A stretch of 64,000 nucleotides of DNA from Agrypnia vestita (GCA_016648135.1 JADDOH010002649.1:92397-156396); one strand, 5' to 3'. Counted from the stretch's first letter, positions 22,003 to 33,378 are shown. Numbers and translations: made by a program. Notes: generated from the letters alone by a model not told the origin.

Positions 22003-22122
22003 CAGAAGAAGAAGAAGAAGAAGACGAAGAAGAAGAAGAAGAAGAAGAAAAAGAAGAAGAAGAAGAACAAGAACAAGAAGAAGAAGAAGAACAAGAAAAA
22101 GAAGAAGAAGAAGAAGAAATTA
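22003..22122. repeat. Interrupted (GAA)n microsatellite
   Basis: About 120 bp of GAA/AAGAAC triplets with interruptions. The antisense frame of poly-F and the sense E/K frame are microsatellite artefacts. Confidence 0.9.
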
Positions 22123-22771
22123 ATGTCTATCTCAAAAAACAAATAAATAATTATACCACTCCTAAGAGTAAAAAAAACTTATTTGAACATTATTTACAAG
22201 AAAAATTATTCATAATGCCAAAATATAAAGATCACCCATTTTTTAAAACGTTTGTAATTTTTGATAAGAAATACATCTTTTCAGTTTTTTAAAATAAACA
22301 TGGTAGGCTTTTCTATTCATTTTTTCTTTTTAAAAAAAATACCGAAAACAAATCAAGCAGATACGGGTAAGTGGGCTCAGTTTTTCTTTAAAAAGTTGAA
22401 AATGTTAAATATTTTGACAGAAGTTTTATGCTAATGACATGTTGTTTTCTCTTGCCGAAAATACACGGCGAAGAGAAAATCAGTTAATGAAGTCAATAAA
22501 ATTCCTTCATTTCTTTCTCCCCGCCCCACCCTCGCAGCTAAGAAAAATGTAGAAGAACATTAACTCCAAAATTACGAAACGAAAAATATCCCCTCGAATT
22601 CTTGACAAAATATCACACTTTAAAAAAATATCCAAAAGTTTCTAAAGAAAGAAATATTTGGTCCTTTTTCTGTTTCAGTGGTGCGCATAATTGATTGATA
22701 ATAAATTATCGAAATAATTAATTTGCTCTCAAAATAAGTTAAGTTGAATAAATAATGTTTGATTAACATTA
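22123..22771. other. AT-rich, nothing recognised
   Basis: Homopolymer-rich; no frame, RNA or repeat boundary seen. Confidence 0.4.
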
Positions 22772-22920
22772 ATTATAGTCTCTCAGAGACAAAGCTATTT
22801 ACATGGGAAACGTGTATGGAAGACTTCAAAAGTGCCCACAGGGCTTACGAGCTATATGAGCTGGCTAAAGTGTCTTCACTTAAATTACACAATGCAACGT
22901 TCACCCAAGACCAACCACAC
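22772..22920. repeat. T-family TIR element, left part
   Basis: Starts AATTATAGTCTCTCAGAGAC, then GGGAAACGTGTATGGAAG and AGGGCTTACGAGC as in 30,514 and 52,527. Right terminus not found. Confidence 0.5.
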
Positions 22921-23555
22921 ATGTATCAAATTCAGCCAAAACAACATCCAAACAATATCAAATTTTAGATTTTGTACATATGTGTGTATGTTATTTTACC
23001 TTTCTTTTCTTTAATATTTAATGGGACTATGCTAGAGTCATCTATGGTTGAAAATAAATAATTCCCGTGACACAATATACATAGATGTCACCACTGGTAA
23101 TGATACCTCTATATTATTTCTTTTAAATTAATTAAGTAATGAATTAAATAAAATAAAATAATTATATGATTGATGAATTTCGCCCTTACATTGAAGAGAT
23201 TATTAATGAAGATAGATTATTACAGATTTTAAATAATATTAACTTAAGTAGTAAAAAAATTATAAAAAATATTAAACTCAAGGAGAGATAATAAAGTTAA
23301 TATTATTTAATATAAATATAATGATCTATCATGTCAATGTTTATGAAAATTAATCTCTTTACAGAAGAAATATAAAGAATTTGAAATGTTATTTTGGCAA
23401 TCTGGTAAGGAAAACCCAAAAATGATGAAATAAACTCCTGCCTAGAATTTGCATAAAACCCTTGACCCTAAACCATTTTGTATACAGACCTTTGTACTTG
23501 TCTTGGTTTCTATGAATCTTTGATTTTTACTCTTCACGCCTGATCATCGTGGTGC
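22921..23555. other. AT-rich, nothing recognised
   Basis: A stretch near 23,165-23,290 is open on the plus strand for about 40 codons but shows no known motif. Confidence 0.3.
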
Positions 23556-23559
23556 CTTA

Positions 23560-24045
23560 AGCTTCTTCTATAGCGCAACTACAACTCTCCACTCTCCTGC
23601 GTCCTGGACAGTGAAGCAAGAATCCTGTCGTATCTCAGACTGGACTGTCCAACTTATTGGAGATCGACTTCTTGCCCTCTATCCTTGTAAGTTCCTATTG
23701 ATCACCAGTTTCTTCAGCTTGCGTCTTTTAGCAACATGACCAGCGTACTTCTTCTTCTTCTTCTTCATCAGCCGTCGTCTCTCCACTGCTGGATATAGGC
23801 CTTTTCCATACCCTTCCATCCTTCCTTGTTGATTGCTAATGTAGCCCAGTTCTGTACCCACAGGGTATATTATAGTCCGGCGGGCGGGGGGCCATTCTTT
23901 TTTGACGTCTTCCCGAAGCCATCTTTTTCGATTCAAGTCCCATGTGGACTTGGGAGGCAGACTTCGTAGAATTCCTGCTCTGACAATACAGGTCTGCCAA
24001 GTGCCATTTTAGCTTTAGAGTAGGGATATCATGGTATAGTTGTAG
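23560..24045 (-). pseudogene. Chimeric non-LTR ORF end (LINE-K joined to a second LINE end)
   Basis: On the minus strand the LINE-K tail (A-G-H-V-A-R-type region at 24,000, ending near a GAAGAAGAAGAAGAA tract at 23,750) runs directly into a second retrotransposon end reading YAGHVAKRRKLKKL, R-S-P-I-S-W and W-R-V-V-V-A-L (to 23,560). The same junction recurs in the mariner insertion at 24,331, where the first 190 bp appear identical. The right part is peppered with one-base indels. Confidence 0.65.
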
Positions 24046-24293
24046 CGATCCAGCGTATAAAGGCGATATTCTATGAAGTTGTTGTGATAAGTTATCATTA
24101 ATATATTAGGTCCTTACATATGAAATTGGCGTTTTGCCGTACTGGCAAATTTGATCTCAAATATCTTCTCTTTGGTTAGGAATTCCAAATCCAAATTTAT
24201 ACAGCTATTTACTCATGTATTTGTGTTTTGAAAATTATAATTCATTTGTTTTTTCCTCAATTGTTTTTTTCTTTGCGTCACTCAGTTTACAAA

Positions 24294-25678
24294 ATGAAAA
24301 ACTTGAAATATCGCGTTATTTACGAGTACGAGTCCAACTTATTGGAGATCGACTTCTTGCCCTCTATCCTTGTAAGTTCCTATTGATCACCAGTTTCTTC
24401 AGCTTGCGTCTTTTAGCAACATGACCAGCGTACTTCTTCTTCTTCTTCTTCATCAGCCGTCGTCTCTCCACTGCTGGATATAGGCCTTTTCCATACCCTT
24501 CCATCCTTCCTTGTTGATTGCTAATTGTAGCCATTTCTGTCCCCCTACAGCGGCTATATCGTCGGCCCATCTCTTTTGACGTCTTCCGAAGCCTCTTTTA
24601 TTCTCTCAAAGTCCCATTTCGGAACTCTGGGAGGCCATCTTGTAGCATCCTGCCTTGCAACATGTCCTGCCAATTGCCATTTTAGCTTTAGAGTAGTGGA
24701 TATCATGGATAGTGTAGCGACCAGAAACGGCTCGAAGGATTAATGATGTGTATGGCGACGGTGCCGCGATAGAAAACACACTGCGTTTTTGGTTCCAACG
24801 TTTTCGTTCTGGAAATTTGGACCTGCAGAACAAGCCCCGTGGACGGCCGGAGACCAAAGTTGATAATGAAGAATTGAAGGCTATTGTGGAAGCGGATCCA
24901 TCGCAACCCACATCCGAGTTAGCTGCAGGCTGCGGTGTTAGTGATAAAACTGTTTTTATCCACTTGAAGCAAATTGGTAAGGTGAAAAAGCTTGAAAGGT
25001 GGGTACCTCACGAATTGAGTGAAGCAAATCAACAAACGCGCGTTGACTGCTGCGTTGCATTACTCAACCGGCACAATAATGAAGGGATTTTAAATCGAAT
25101 CATTACCTGTGATGAAAAGTGGATCCTGTACGATAATCGGAAGCGCTCATCGCAATGGCTGAACCCTGCCGAACCAGCCAAACCATGCCCTAAGCGAAAA
25201 TTGACTCCAAAAAAGTTACTTGTGAGCGTTTGGTGGACTAGTGCTGGTGTCGTTCACTACAGCTTTCTTAAATCTAGCCAGACGATTATGGCAGATGTCT
25301 ATTGTCAGCAACTGCAAACCATGATGGAAAAGCTAGCTGCTAAACAACCGAGGCTGGTTAATCGCTCTAGGCCACTGCTGCTTCATGATAACGCTAGACC
25401 ACACACTGCACAACAACGGCTACCAAATTAGAGGAGCTTCAATTGGAAAGTCTAAGACATCCACCGTACTCTCCGGACCTTGCCCCAACAGATTATCATT
25501 TTTTCGAAATTTGGATAACTTCTTGCAAAGGAAAAAATTCAACTCCAATGGGGCAGTCCAAACCGCCTTCAAAGATTTTATTGATTCCCGTCCGAATGGT
25601 TTTTTTAGTAAAGGGATCGATGAACTACCTATGAGATGGCAAAAGTGCATAGATAGCAATGGTACAAACTTTGATTAA
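24294..25678 (+). pseudogene. Mariner transposase, interrupted and frameshifted
   Basis: Starts M-K-N-L-K-Y-R at 24,294, is broken at 24,331 by foreign DNA, and resumes at about 24,722 with T-A-R-R-I-N-D-V-Y-G-D-G. It continues through the helix-turn-helix region, W-V-P-H-E-L, the first catalytic Asp in CDEKWILYDNRKR and the second in HDNARPHTA. One-base changes shift frame near 25,417 and again near 25,505; the third Asp lies in YSPDLAPTDYHFF between them. The product ends about W-Q-K-C-I-D then TAA at 25,678. Catalytic residues are present but not in one frame. About 7-8 codons seem lost at the insertion point. Confidence 0.9.
24331..24721 (-). mobile_element. Non-LTR fragment inserted in the mariner transposase
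   Basis: The left part matches 23,652-23,843 exactly as far as I can read, and the right part matches 23,844-24,040 with differences. Minus-strand reading gives K-W-Q-L-A-G-H, R-Q-D-A-T-R-W, G-F-G-R-R and W-R-D-D. Both copies start and stop at the same points, including the LINE-LINE junction, so this is a duplicated patch of the nearby locus and not an independent retrotransposition. Confidence 0.7.
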
Positions 25679-25869
25679 ATAAATATATTATAATAAAAAA
25701 AAATCGGCTTTATGTTCCTCCCATACAAAACGCCAATTTCATATGTAAGGACCTAATATAAATTTTGAAGAGAAGAGAGTCTAACAATAATAAGAACTGT
25801 ACATAATCAAAATCTTCAGCACATTCCAATAGAAATAACACAACTATATCAAGAACACCGTCTCATTTG

Positions 25870-26262
25870 TCTCCCACCGTCGAGACCCGAGACGGGATCG
25901 TAACGCTCGTCCACACACTGCACAACGGACTGTTTTAAAATGACAGGAGCTTAGACTGGAACTAGACCGTCACCCACCTTACTCGCCAGACCTTATACCT
26001 ACTGATTTCCATCTTTTTTTTGAATTTGGATAACATTTCAGGTTCAACAACAAGGGAAAAATTTCAACTCAGATGAGGCGGTGAATTCATCAATTCCCGT
26101 CGCCAGAATTTCTATAGCAAAGGCATTAATATACTTCCATTAAAATGGCAAAAGTGCGTCAACAACATTAAATTAAATAAATTAAATTTTTCATAAAAAA
26201 TGTTTGAATTTTTCTATAAAAAAACGTTAATTTTATCGGCAAGGAGGGACCTAATATTGAAC
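25870..26262 (+). pseudogene. Second mariner relic, C-terminal part
   Basis: Decayed copy of the transposase end: ACGCTCGTCCACACACTGCA (the HDNARPHTA region), CGTCACCCACCTTACTCGCC (S-P-D region), then TGGCAAAAGTGCGTCAACAA. It closes with AAGGAGGGACCTAATATTG, resembling the mariner terminal repeat. Older than its neighbour. Confidence 0.7.
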
Positions 26263-26318
26263 GCTGTCCTCGACGTGTCTTAAATACAAAATGATTTAAT
26301 AATTATTAATTATGATAA

Positions 26319-26613
26319 CTTATAGAAGTCTCACAGAGACAAATCTATTTGTATGGAAAACACGTATGGGAGTCTTGATAGGGTGGACAAAGAGCTTGTG
26401 ACCTGTTTTAGTGATCATTTTACACAAATGCAACATTCACCGAATCCACTGTAAGAACATTATTAAAACGTTCAAAGTTGTATATAATTATACATTGTAG
26501 TATAATATGTTAAGCCAGCCAATGCAGGTCATAAGTCTTATACATTTTTATATTTTTCTATACATTTACATTTTTCTCATATAAATAGCATCATCTGTGT
26601 GAGACTTTTATAA
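26319..26613. repeat. T-family TIR element, two-ended copy
   Basis: Left end TTATAGAAGTCTCACAGAG, right end the inverse (CTGTGTGAGACTTTTATAA). Terminal repeats are ~40 bp and extend into a CTATTTGTATG-like block. Contains AAGCCAGCCAATGC. A non-autonomous DNA transposon of ~295 bp; six more fragments occur in the window. Confidence 0.65.
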
Positions 26614-26727
26614 TTTACCTTAATAATGATTATAGCTCTACGGCCAAATTCTAGTAATATTGTTCTCATAACACACATATAAAAATATTGATTTAATAAT
26701 TGTCTGTGCTCCAGGTAAAGTGTACTT

Positions 26728-27063
26728 GTGTTTCCCGAGCGTATTTTGCATGCGTTCCCGAATTTTGTCATTTTAATTAACAAAACCAAACATCTTTTAT
26801 GCGGTCATGCTAGTGCTAGATTTTCTTTATTAAATTCCCGTAATCTCTTCCCGCCCTCCCGGACGGATACCTCGTATTACGGGGGCAGGGTCCCACCTTT
26901 AGCAGTTTTAATTTGCAATAAAACACATTCTCCCGATTCTGGGCCCGCAACCCTCGTTACGGTCCCCGGGCCCTGGAAATACGTGCAAATCATGAAACTA
27001 ATTTATTATTCACGGAAAGGTCAAGCTCGTGTAGCAAAGCTACTGAAATGCCAAAATCCTTGA
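26728..27063 (+). other. GC-rich island with a 111-codon open frame
   Basis: Frame of 111 codons across a GC-rich stretch (CCCGCCCTCCCGGACGG at 26,850). No domain, no splice signals that convince me. High GC makes open frames likelier. Candidate exon or conserved non-coding DNA. Confidence 0.25.
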
Positions 27064-27187
27064 ATGTCTCCCCCAAGAGTGGCCGGACCAGTCTTCCACC
27101 GTTAATTTTAATAATATTTCATATACATTTGATATTAACGCAGGCTTAAAAATGTTTACATTTCAACTATAAGATACCTCAAATAAA

Positions 27188-27535
27188 TAATCTAGAAATA
27201 CTCGAAATTAGGAAAAATGTTAATAGTAAGTCTAATATAATAAATACACAGACGAAATTTTTGCATAATCCAATTTTGAATATTTTTCCACTTAACATTT
27301 CACATTGACCTAATGACACTAATGACCCATAATAATTAATACCTCGAACCCCCCTCTCCTCTCACCTACCCCCTCAACCGCCACTTCACCGTAACACATT
27401 TGCTTGTTTCAACTTTTAAGATCGTTAGTACACAATAATCCTGAGGAAGAGAACATTGTACTCGAAACATGTAGATTTTTTAATCTAATATAGTGGTGAA
27501 AACAAAGTAATTTGTGTTTTATTTTAATATTTCAT
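27188..27535 (+). repeat. PLE-e element 3' end: coding relic plus terminal hammerhead-like motif
   Basis: 27,188-27,300 is open for 35 codons and reads N-N-L-E-I-L-E-I-R-K, I-N-T-Q, H-N-P-I-L-N-I-F, the closing segment of a PLE polyprotein after the GIY-YIG domain. After ~135 nt a hammerhead-like motif follows on the same strand and the element ends near TAGTGGTGAAAACAAAG, the terminal block shared with 51,890 and 2,510. Confidence 0.7.
27436..27480 (+). ncRNA. Hammerhead-like motif (PLE-e), full core
   Basis: AATC, CTGAGGA, A, GAG-hairpin-CTC, GAAAC, palindrome ACATGT, A, GATT. Helix I pairs 4 bp (AATC/GATT). The core CUGAGGA and GAAAC is canonical (position 7 is free). Helix II has 3 clear pairs plus a possible inner ACA/TGT. 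Confidence 0.65.
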
Positions 27536-27744
27536 GTAAGGCAACATGAATATTATTTTTAATGATATAATGATAATGATAATAATATACGCCTCAATTT
27601 TTTTACTAGTTAAGATTCGTGACTATCTAAGATGCAAAACACATCGCTCGCAAGGAAGATGATTACATAGAGTAGCTTTTTTTGACTGGAAAGATAGAAT
27701 GACAAAAAGGAGCAAGCCAATCTCTGACTCGATAAAGTGACCGG

Positions 27745-28251
27745 GACACTTTTTTTATTTTATTTTTCATTTATTGCTTTTCTTACAGCCATAAAATTAA
27801 TAAATCTTGAAAAAAAAACAATTATTGATGTACAGAGCCTTGGGCCAATTTCAAGAAAATACATATATAAAAGAATATTAAACCAGGATCGATAAAAAAA
27901 TTGTTTTTATGCGTCCGTGGGTGTATGCGTTTTTATGTGTTCGTGTGTGTGTTCACATGTATGGGTTGAAAAATGTCATCGCTCGAGTTTATACGTAAGG
28001 GATTTTGTAAACTGTTCAAAACTTAAATATAAAATATGGAGATCTGCAAAGGCCGTGTCATAAGTATCTAGAACTCTGTTAATAATACAGTTTTTACCGT
28101 AGTTTGTTCTCCAATGTTTATTGGAATTATCCAAAATTTGAGTTTAAAAGGCGTGGTGCTCTTGTTCGTCTCTGCGGGACATTAAATGTTTTAAAATTTC
28201 AGGTGAATCTAGGCCATTTTTCAGTATTTTGTAAAAAGGTATTTCATATCG
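27745..28251 (-). pseudogene. Non-LTR retrotransposon C-terminus and 3' tail
   Basis: Minus-strand frame from 28,251 to 27,982 stays open for ~90 codons with a single internal stop: R-Y-E-I-P-F-Y-K-I-L, H-L-M-S-R-R-D-E-Q, W-R-T-N-Y-G-K, F-T-K-S-L. The pattern (R-x-N-Y-G then F-K-K-S-L-x near the end) suits CR1/jockey-type C-termini. The 3' UTR ends in an ATGAAAAATAAAATAAAA tail at 27,745-27,775. Confidence 0.6.
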
Positions 28252-28329
28252 CTTATCGTTCGCCTATTATGAGTTATTTTTGAAGTTAAGGATTAAATTT
28301 ATATTGTACTGGAAATTATATAGTACGCA

Positions 28330-29285
28330 GTGTATAGAGGACATGCGAGAAAATCAAATTAGTTTTTAAGTGAAATTTTGGTATGCAACGAAATGCGCGC
28401 ACATTCGTTAAACTGTCAAAAATTTATTAACTTGTAATTAGTGTTCCAGTAATATAAATAACGTTTTGTCGACCATCTTGAATCAAGTACCAATCATTAA
28501 TTAGCTTATTGATAGTTTATTGAATTGAAAATAATTTAACGATTTTAACTGTGTAATTGAAATTCCCAATAGGGGCTTCTCGTACATTTTTTTTATTTCA
28601 TGTTATTGTCGATGTTTTTTAAGAAAGTTTTTATTGTCACCATGCCAAAAATAATTAAATGTGAATTTTTTTATTAAATTATTTTTAAAATTTATCATAA
28701 ATTTATATTACTAACTATGCAAATATTTAATTTTTTATAAAAATTCCTATTATGTTTGACTTTCTTGTGTCATATCCTGAATATGTTACTTATTTTATTA
28801 ATAAAAGATTTTTACATAAAAGTCATTTGTTTATCTATAGGCCTTGGCGAGCTAATTTTAATCTTTTAATATCTTTTTAATCCTAGAGTATCAATTTTTT
28901 TTTATGACTCCATCGTTACTCATGTACAAAATAGTCCAACAATATTGAAAAGAAAAAGCAATACAAATTATCACTGTTTTTTTGAGTAAATTTTTGTCTT
29001 ATTCCTCGTATGAATATAACTTTTTTGCAGTTTTCTTAGAAATGTATTCGATATATTTTCTCTAAGATAATTTAGAGTCTATGATTCTTCCAAAATGTTT
29101 TCATGTATTTTATTTCTTTTTTATCAATCTCTATCTTTATCTCATTATTTTACCTTCTTTTTCCTATTAGCATACCCTTAGTTTTTACCGCTAAATTTAA
29201 ATTTATTTAATTAAGTCATGTTGATGTAGTTTTAAAATTTAATATTCTCATTGATTATTCATACTTTTCTGTAAAATATCCAGCT
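28330..29285. other. AT-rich, nothing recognised
   Basis: Very T-rich plus strand; no frames above 60 codons. Confidence 0.4.
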
Positions 29286-29289
29286 ATCA

Positions 29290-29378
29290 GCTATATGACT
29301 GTAGAAATATCTGGAGGGAAATTGTCGATGACCTCAGCAGACCACAGTACGAGGATTACGATGAAAAGTATTTAAACT
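29290..29378 (+). pseudogene. Possible non-LTR ORF end
   Basis: Short frame reading N-I-W-R-E-I-V-D-D-L followed by a stop, like the W-R-x-I-V ending of several insect non-LTR polyproteins, then an AT-rich tail. Too short to be sure. Confidence 0.3.
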
Positions 29379-29972
29379 AATTGAATTATAATTGTATTAT
29401 CTATATCATGTTGTGTTTTTTTCATTGTTTGTGAACCATTAAAATAAATAATTAAATTCATTTAAAAAATAAAATTAAACATTGGCAGTCGGCAGGTTAC
29501 TGGTCGACTCCCTTCGCAGGTAGTATGAATGTGGGACGAACATGAATAATGGTGTAATTAAGATTACGAATCTAAACTCCACAATGCTCAAGTGTTATGT
29601 TTGATGTCGGAATGTTGGCTAAGGCTTAAGTTTATTGATTTTCATATTTATGTTGGAGATTGCACCAAGGGCGGATTCATAAGTACATAAAATACGCGGA
29701 AGAGGGTAGGTTTTACTGGGTAAACCCTGCAACGGGGGAACCTTTTTTTGAGCTATGTAAACGCGTGAGAATGTATATTTACGCTGAATTTATATAATAA
29801 TTTATATTCCAGGCCATGGAGTCCAGTAGAAACGTGTTGGATACCTAATCCGTTGGTCGCTCGAGCGCATGTCTATAAAAGATATTCAAAATATTTTGAG
29901 AATGCTCAGAATTTTCAAAAACACAATACTGGATTTAATCGCCAGAGGGACACCATTAATCAAAATATATAC

Positions 29973-30510
29973 TGTCACGTGTTGTGACTGCAGAAAGAAT
30001 GAATGAAAACGCTGGAATTTAATAACGGATTTACTAATTACTGATTAGTTAATTAAACGAACGTACCAGGTCACCTAACACTATTTAACTTGACGCTATT
30101 ATTTGAATTAAACTATTAGATTAATTAGACACCTTATAATCTTTTTAACACTTTATTCACTAAAATATTCCATCCAATTTCCGCACGTATTGTTCGCTTC
30201 GATTTATTTCGCTACGTAAGAATTACCGCTCGCTTGACCACCCTGGCCTTCGCAGCTCACTGCTGCCTTCGCTTCGATTTCGCTGTCAAGCGTCCAAAAA
30301 CAAAAACCATTACCCCGTGCGCGGTCCTATTTATATAGGCTAATTCCGATACCGAACCAGTATTTAGAAGATATTTCTCGTGGCTTCCAGGCTTTTATAG
30401 ATGTTTCTCGATGCTTCCCGAAAGGCCATTCTTGAATCTTCTATGTGTTGTGATCATTTTAAACAACTGTCACTTGACATGAGTGCGTGATTCTTTTTAG
30501 CCTCGTAACA
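29973..30510 (-). repeat. Solo LTR 4 with target duplication
   Basis: 538 bp between matching ATAC tetranucleotides (29,969-29,972 and 30,511-30,514). Minus-strand start TGTTACGAGGC, end CACGTGACA. TATA-like CCTATATAAATAGG at 30,330. Same family as LTRs 3, 5 and 6. Confidence 0.85.
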
Positions 30511-30513
30511 ATA

Positions 30514-30650
30514 CTATAGATGTCTCATAGAGACGAAGCTATTTTTTATATGTGAAAGTAGGCACAAAACTCTTTTTTGGGTGTTAAGGCTTACGACCTA
30601 TCATACGGCTGTTTTACTCAGTATGACGTTCACCAATTTGACCCATGATA
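30514..30650. repeat. T-family TIR element, left part
   Basis: Begins CTATAGATGTCTCATAGAG, abutting the target duplication of LTR 4, then GGGCTTACG-like AAGGCTTACGACC as in 52,527. Confidence 0.5.
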
Positions 30651-30884
30651 AACTAAGACTCTTAAATTTTTTTATCAGTTATATATTTGTTTAACTTGCA
30701 CGCTTTATTCCACACACCTTGTTCCATGTTGTTCCACAAAAGCGAAATCAGAGACAAGAAGCGGCAAACGTCTTTTCAGTGTGGCAGTGTGCGAAATACA
30801 TTACGAGAGTACTTACCGGGTATTAGTAAATTAGTGCGATCACAGACGTGCGAATATCATTATATATAATTGAGTGGAGTCTTG

Positions 30885-31095
30885 TAGTTTTGTACTATCG
30901 TGAACACAAATTTCTCGAAAGTGTTACCCAGCAATTATAAAGATTTTAAAGATAAGTGATTAGTTGTGAAATAGTGTGAATTCGAGATAAGTGCTGCAGA
31001 TTAATTCGACTCCAGTGGCTTTACTAAAATAATTAAACACTGATTAATAAATTTCCAGTGTTTTCATTGGTCTCCCAAAGCTTACGCCCCTTGAC
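30885..31095 (+). repeat. Partial LTR of the same family
   Basis: Contains GTGTTACCCAGCAATTATAAAG and a 3' portion ending TTCCAGTGTTTTCATTGG, matching the LTR family's downstream half. The upstream half is unrecognised and the end differs. Confidence 0.5.
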
Positions 31096-31429
31096 ATTAT
31101 ATTTATGAGTCATGCTCCATCGCACGAGCCTGACTTTTACTTGTCAAACCACTGTCCGTTTAGGTTTTAACAAAAATATTAGCCACAACAACTGACGCCA
31201 TAACAATATGTTACAGTGGCTATAGCCAGAGGCTGATGCCGTTTGTTTTATGCTAAAATAAAAGAAAACAAATTTATTCACAATTTTAATTTTTATTTAA
31301 AAATAACTGATACAATTTCGTATGTATCGGAGCCACAAAAAATATGGGTAAATATTGGAATTATAATGTTAAACCAACATTTAAAATTTCCCCGAAAATG
31401 TCGCAGTTTCATAAATATTTACCTCAAAA

Positions 31430-31680
31430 ATACCCCTTCCTGAGTCTCCACACCTCACCGCCGGATTTGCGCGAAATGAAAATCTAAACTCCCGAATTTT
31501 CCCCGAAAAATCCACGTCGTAAAGGAATATTGTGCTTGTATCCCCATTTTCTCCAGATCTCGCTTGCACCAATCGTAAAATATAGAATCATATAACGTTA
31601 TACTCCAAATTGAGTTATTCCGTGTCCCGTGATGCCGGCGTCGGGTGACCACGCTGCCATCTTTCATTTTATGCCATTAT
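31430..31680. other. GC-richer unique stretch
   Basis: Complex sequence with overlapping minus-strand frames of 63 and 70 codons and no recognised domain. Candidate host DNA. Confidence 0.25.
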
Positions 31681-32280
31681 TATTGTCAGGAGATGTCGTT
31701 TCATCTCGTGATAATAATCTTCCAGAAATAACAGGACAATGGTTTAAAAATGAGAGTCGTTCCATCTTCATATCGCTGTACAAAAAGGTTTGGTGAGGGA
31801 ATGCTCGAAACACTGAATTATCTCTCTTATATCGTAAATGAAAGCATTCTTCTCAGAAAAAAATTATAGGTATGCGCCAGAGAGTAGAGAACGCTAGAGA
31901 ATCGAATATTCTCTTTTACATCATAAAATGGAAAAATCTTAGGAAATTATCAATATAAATTAAAATATGTGCGCCTTCTGAGACAATTTTATTGAAAACA
32001 CTTCCGTTCGTGTATGCAATTTACTCGAGATGATACGTCAGATACGTAAAGTACTTCGAAGATGCATATTGTCTCCATTATTCCTAGATTTATACACAAA
32101 GTATACCTCTTTCCATTTAAGAAAAACAATCGAATTAGTAGGTGGTGCTACAGTCGGGTTCTAGAATTTATGCCACCCAAACAAAAAGCCAAATTTCGAG
32201 CAGAAAAACGTCTGTTGGGTCCGCTAGTAAATTTATAGAAAACTTAATTTTGGAAGGGACAGAAACATAAAATTTAGAAT

Positions 32281-32466
32281 CTTCAAGTTTGTGTTTTCTG
32301 GAGTATTATGCCATGTTGTTAGGATCTTTCGAACCAACGTTTCGGATCCCATTGCAGGGTCCATCATCAGGACTGATGTGATAGACCCCACAATGGGATC
32401 CGAAACGTTGGCCCTAGAAAACACAAACCTGAAGATTCTGAACGGCCGTGAAAACCTAAGAACATT
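32281..32466. mobile_element. 186-bp PLE-d palindromic insertion with 15-bp target duplication
   Basis: Flanked by exact copies of CATAAAATTTAGAAT (32,266-32,280 and 32,467-32,481). Arms CTTCAAGTTTGTGTTTTCT... and ...ACACAAACCTGAAG are inverted; one arm extends into GGCCGTGAAAACCTAAGAAC. A long duplication indicates insertion by target-primed reverse transcription. Copy 37,315-37,500 has the same length. Confidence 0.8.
32331..32413. ncRNA. Opposed pair of hammerhead-like motifs in PLE-d
   Basis: Minus motif 32,331-32,376: GTC, CTGATGA, T, GGACCC-type helix II, GAAAC, GT, T, GG. Plus motif 32,370-32,413: CTGATGT, then AATGGGATCC, GAAAC, GTT, GGCC; its A9 is T. The minus copy keeps the canonical core. 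Confidence 0.5.
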
Positions 32467-32581
32467 CATAAAATTTAGAATACAGTACATTTTAAATTAG
32501 CAATCCTCGGTGACTGCATTTATTATTTTTTTATTTTTTTGTATATTGCTGCCTTTGCTTTTATACCTCACACATGATGAT

Positions 32582-33230
32582 TTTCTCGAGGCATCAGACT
32601 ATATCTAGAAAAGAAAAAAGTTACGCAACCACAACTATGTCCGCACAAAATGCAGATGGTAGTTCTTCACTTTGTTAATCACGATACTTCAAGGAATTAA
32701 TGTGTTAGTCAATAATTTAATATTTTTAAGTATTCAATTTAGTATGTATAGTTCTTCTGTACTATAGTTAAGTATAAGTTGACAAATATAGTTTTTATAC
32801 CCCCTTACCAGTATACTTTTACTGTCTGGGGACTTTCAGTTTTTTTGTCTTCATGTTTTTTATTTTATTTGTATTTAAAATAAATAAATTGCTGAAAAGA
32901 ACCAGTAGTGAAGTGGATATCGTCGCTAGCAGGGAAAAACTTAAGATTATAAATGATTATTGACCCACAGCATAAAACCAAGCTATAGACCTGATCCTAG
33001 AGATCCTAGTAGAAGAATTATTGATTATTCAGGGATGTGAGGAAACGATGGAGAAAATGACTATCTATTTTATATAAACAATGATAAATGCAATGCTCCC
33101 CAAAGAGCAATAGAAAGAGTTTTACTTCACATATCTTTAAAATTTCTCAGTACCCGATGTATGTAAGTATATATTCATCAGAGAGCCAAGCAAGCTGATT
33201 CCTAAATACAACATCAAACTCACAGCAAAA
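32582..33230. other. AT-rich, nothing recognised
   Basis: No frame or RNA-like signal seen. Confidence 0.35.
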
Positions 33231-33236
33231 TACTAG

Positions 33237-33290
33237 CACTGGTGATAGCAGGCCTTGCAATAGGATCCAAAAATCGGCAAGAAAGGTCGT
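33237..33290 (+). repeat. Decayed PLE-d motif
   Basis: CTGGTGATAGCAGGCC, CAATAGGATCCAAAAATCGGC and GAAAGGTCGT keep the PLE-d order but the core is mutated. Confidence 0.45.
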
Positions 33291-33378
33291 CTATGCATGG
33301 AAAAATATTCCATGAATTTATTTAGTATTTAAAATATTGTAATGTGAACAAGATATGATATTTCAAAAATTTCATCTA

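Larger units (their letters stand above)
24106..25756 (+). mobile_element. Mariner transposon (mellifera-like), disabled
   Basis: Terminal inverted repeats of ~30 bp (TTAGGTCCTTACATATGAAA at the left and its complement at 25,726-25,756) are flanked by TA on both sides. The element encodes a D,D34D transposase and is 1,651 bp because of a ~390-bp insertion; without it about 1.26 kb, normal for mariner. Cut-and-paste transposition at TA is the known behaviour of the family. Frameshifts and the insertion make this copy non-autonomous. Confidence 0.92.
32225..32580. repeat. U-family element interrupted by a PLE-d insertion
   Basis: Left part matches the inside of other U copies (TGGAAGGGACAGAAACATAAAA); the right part ends TGCTGCCTTTGCTTTTATACC, the U terminus. 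The 186-bp insert at 32,281-32,466 splits it, so U was present first. Confidence 0.6.

Noticed and set aside
21921..22142. Poly-phenylalanine frame
   Set aside because: Antisense of the GAA microsatellite.
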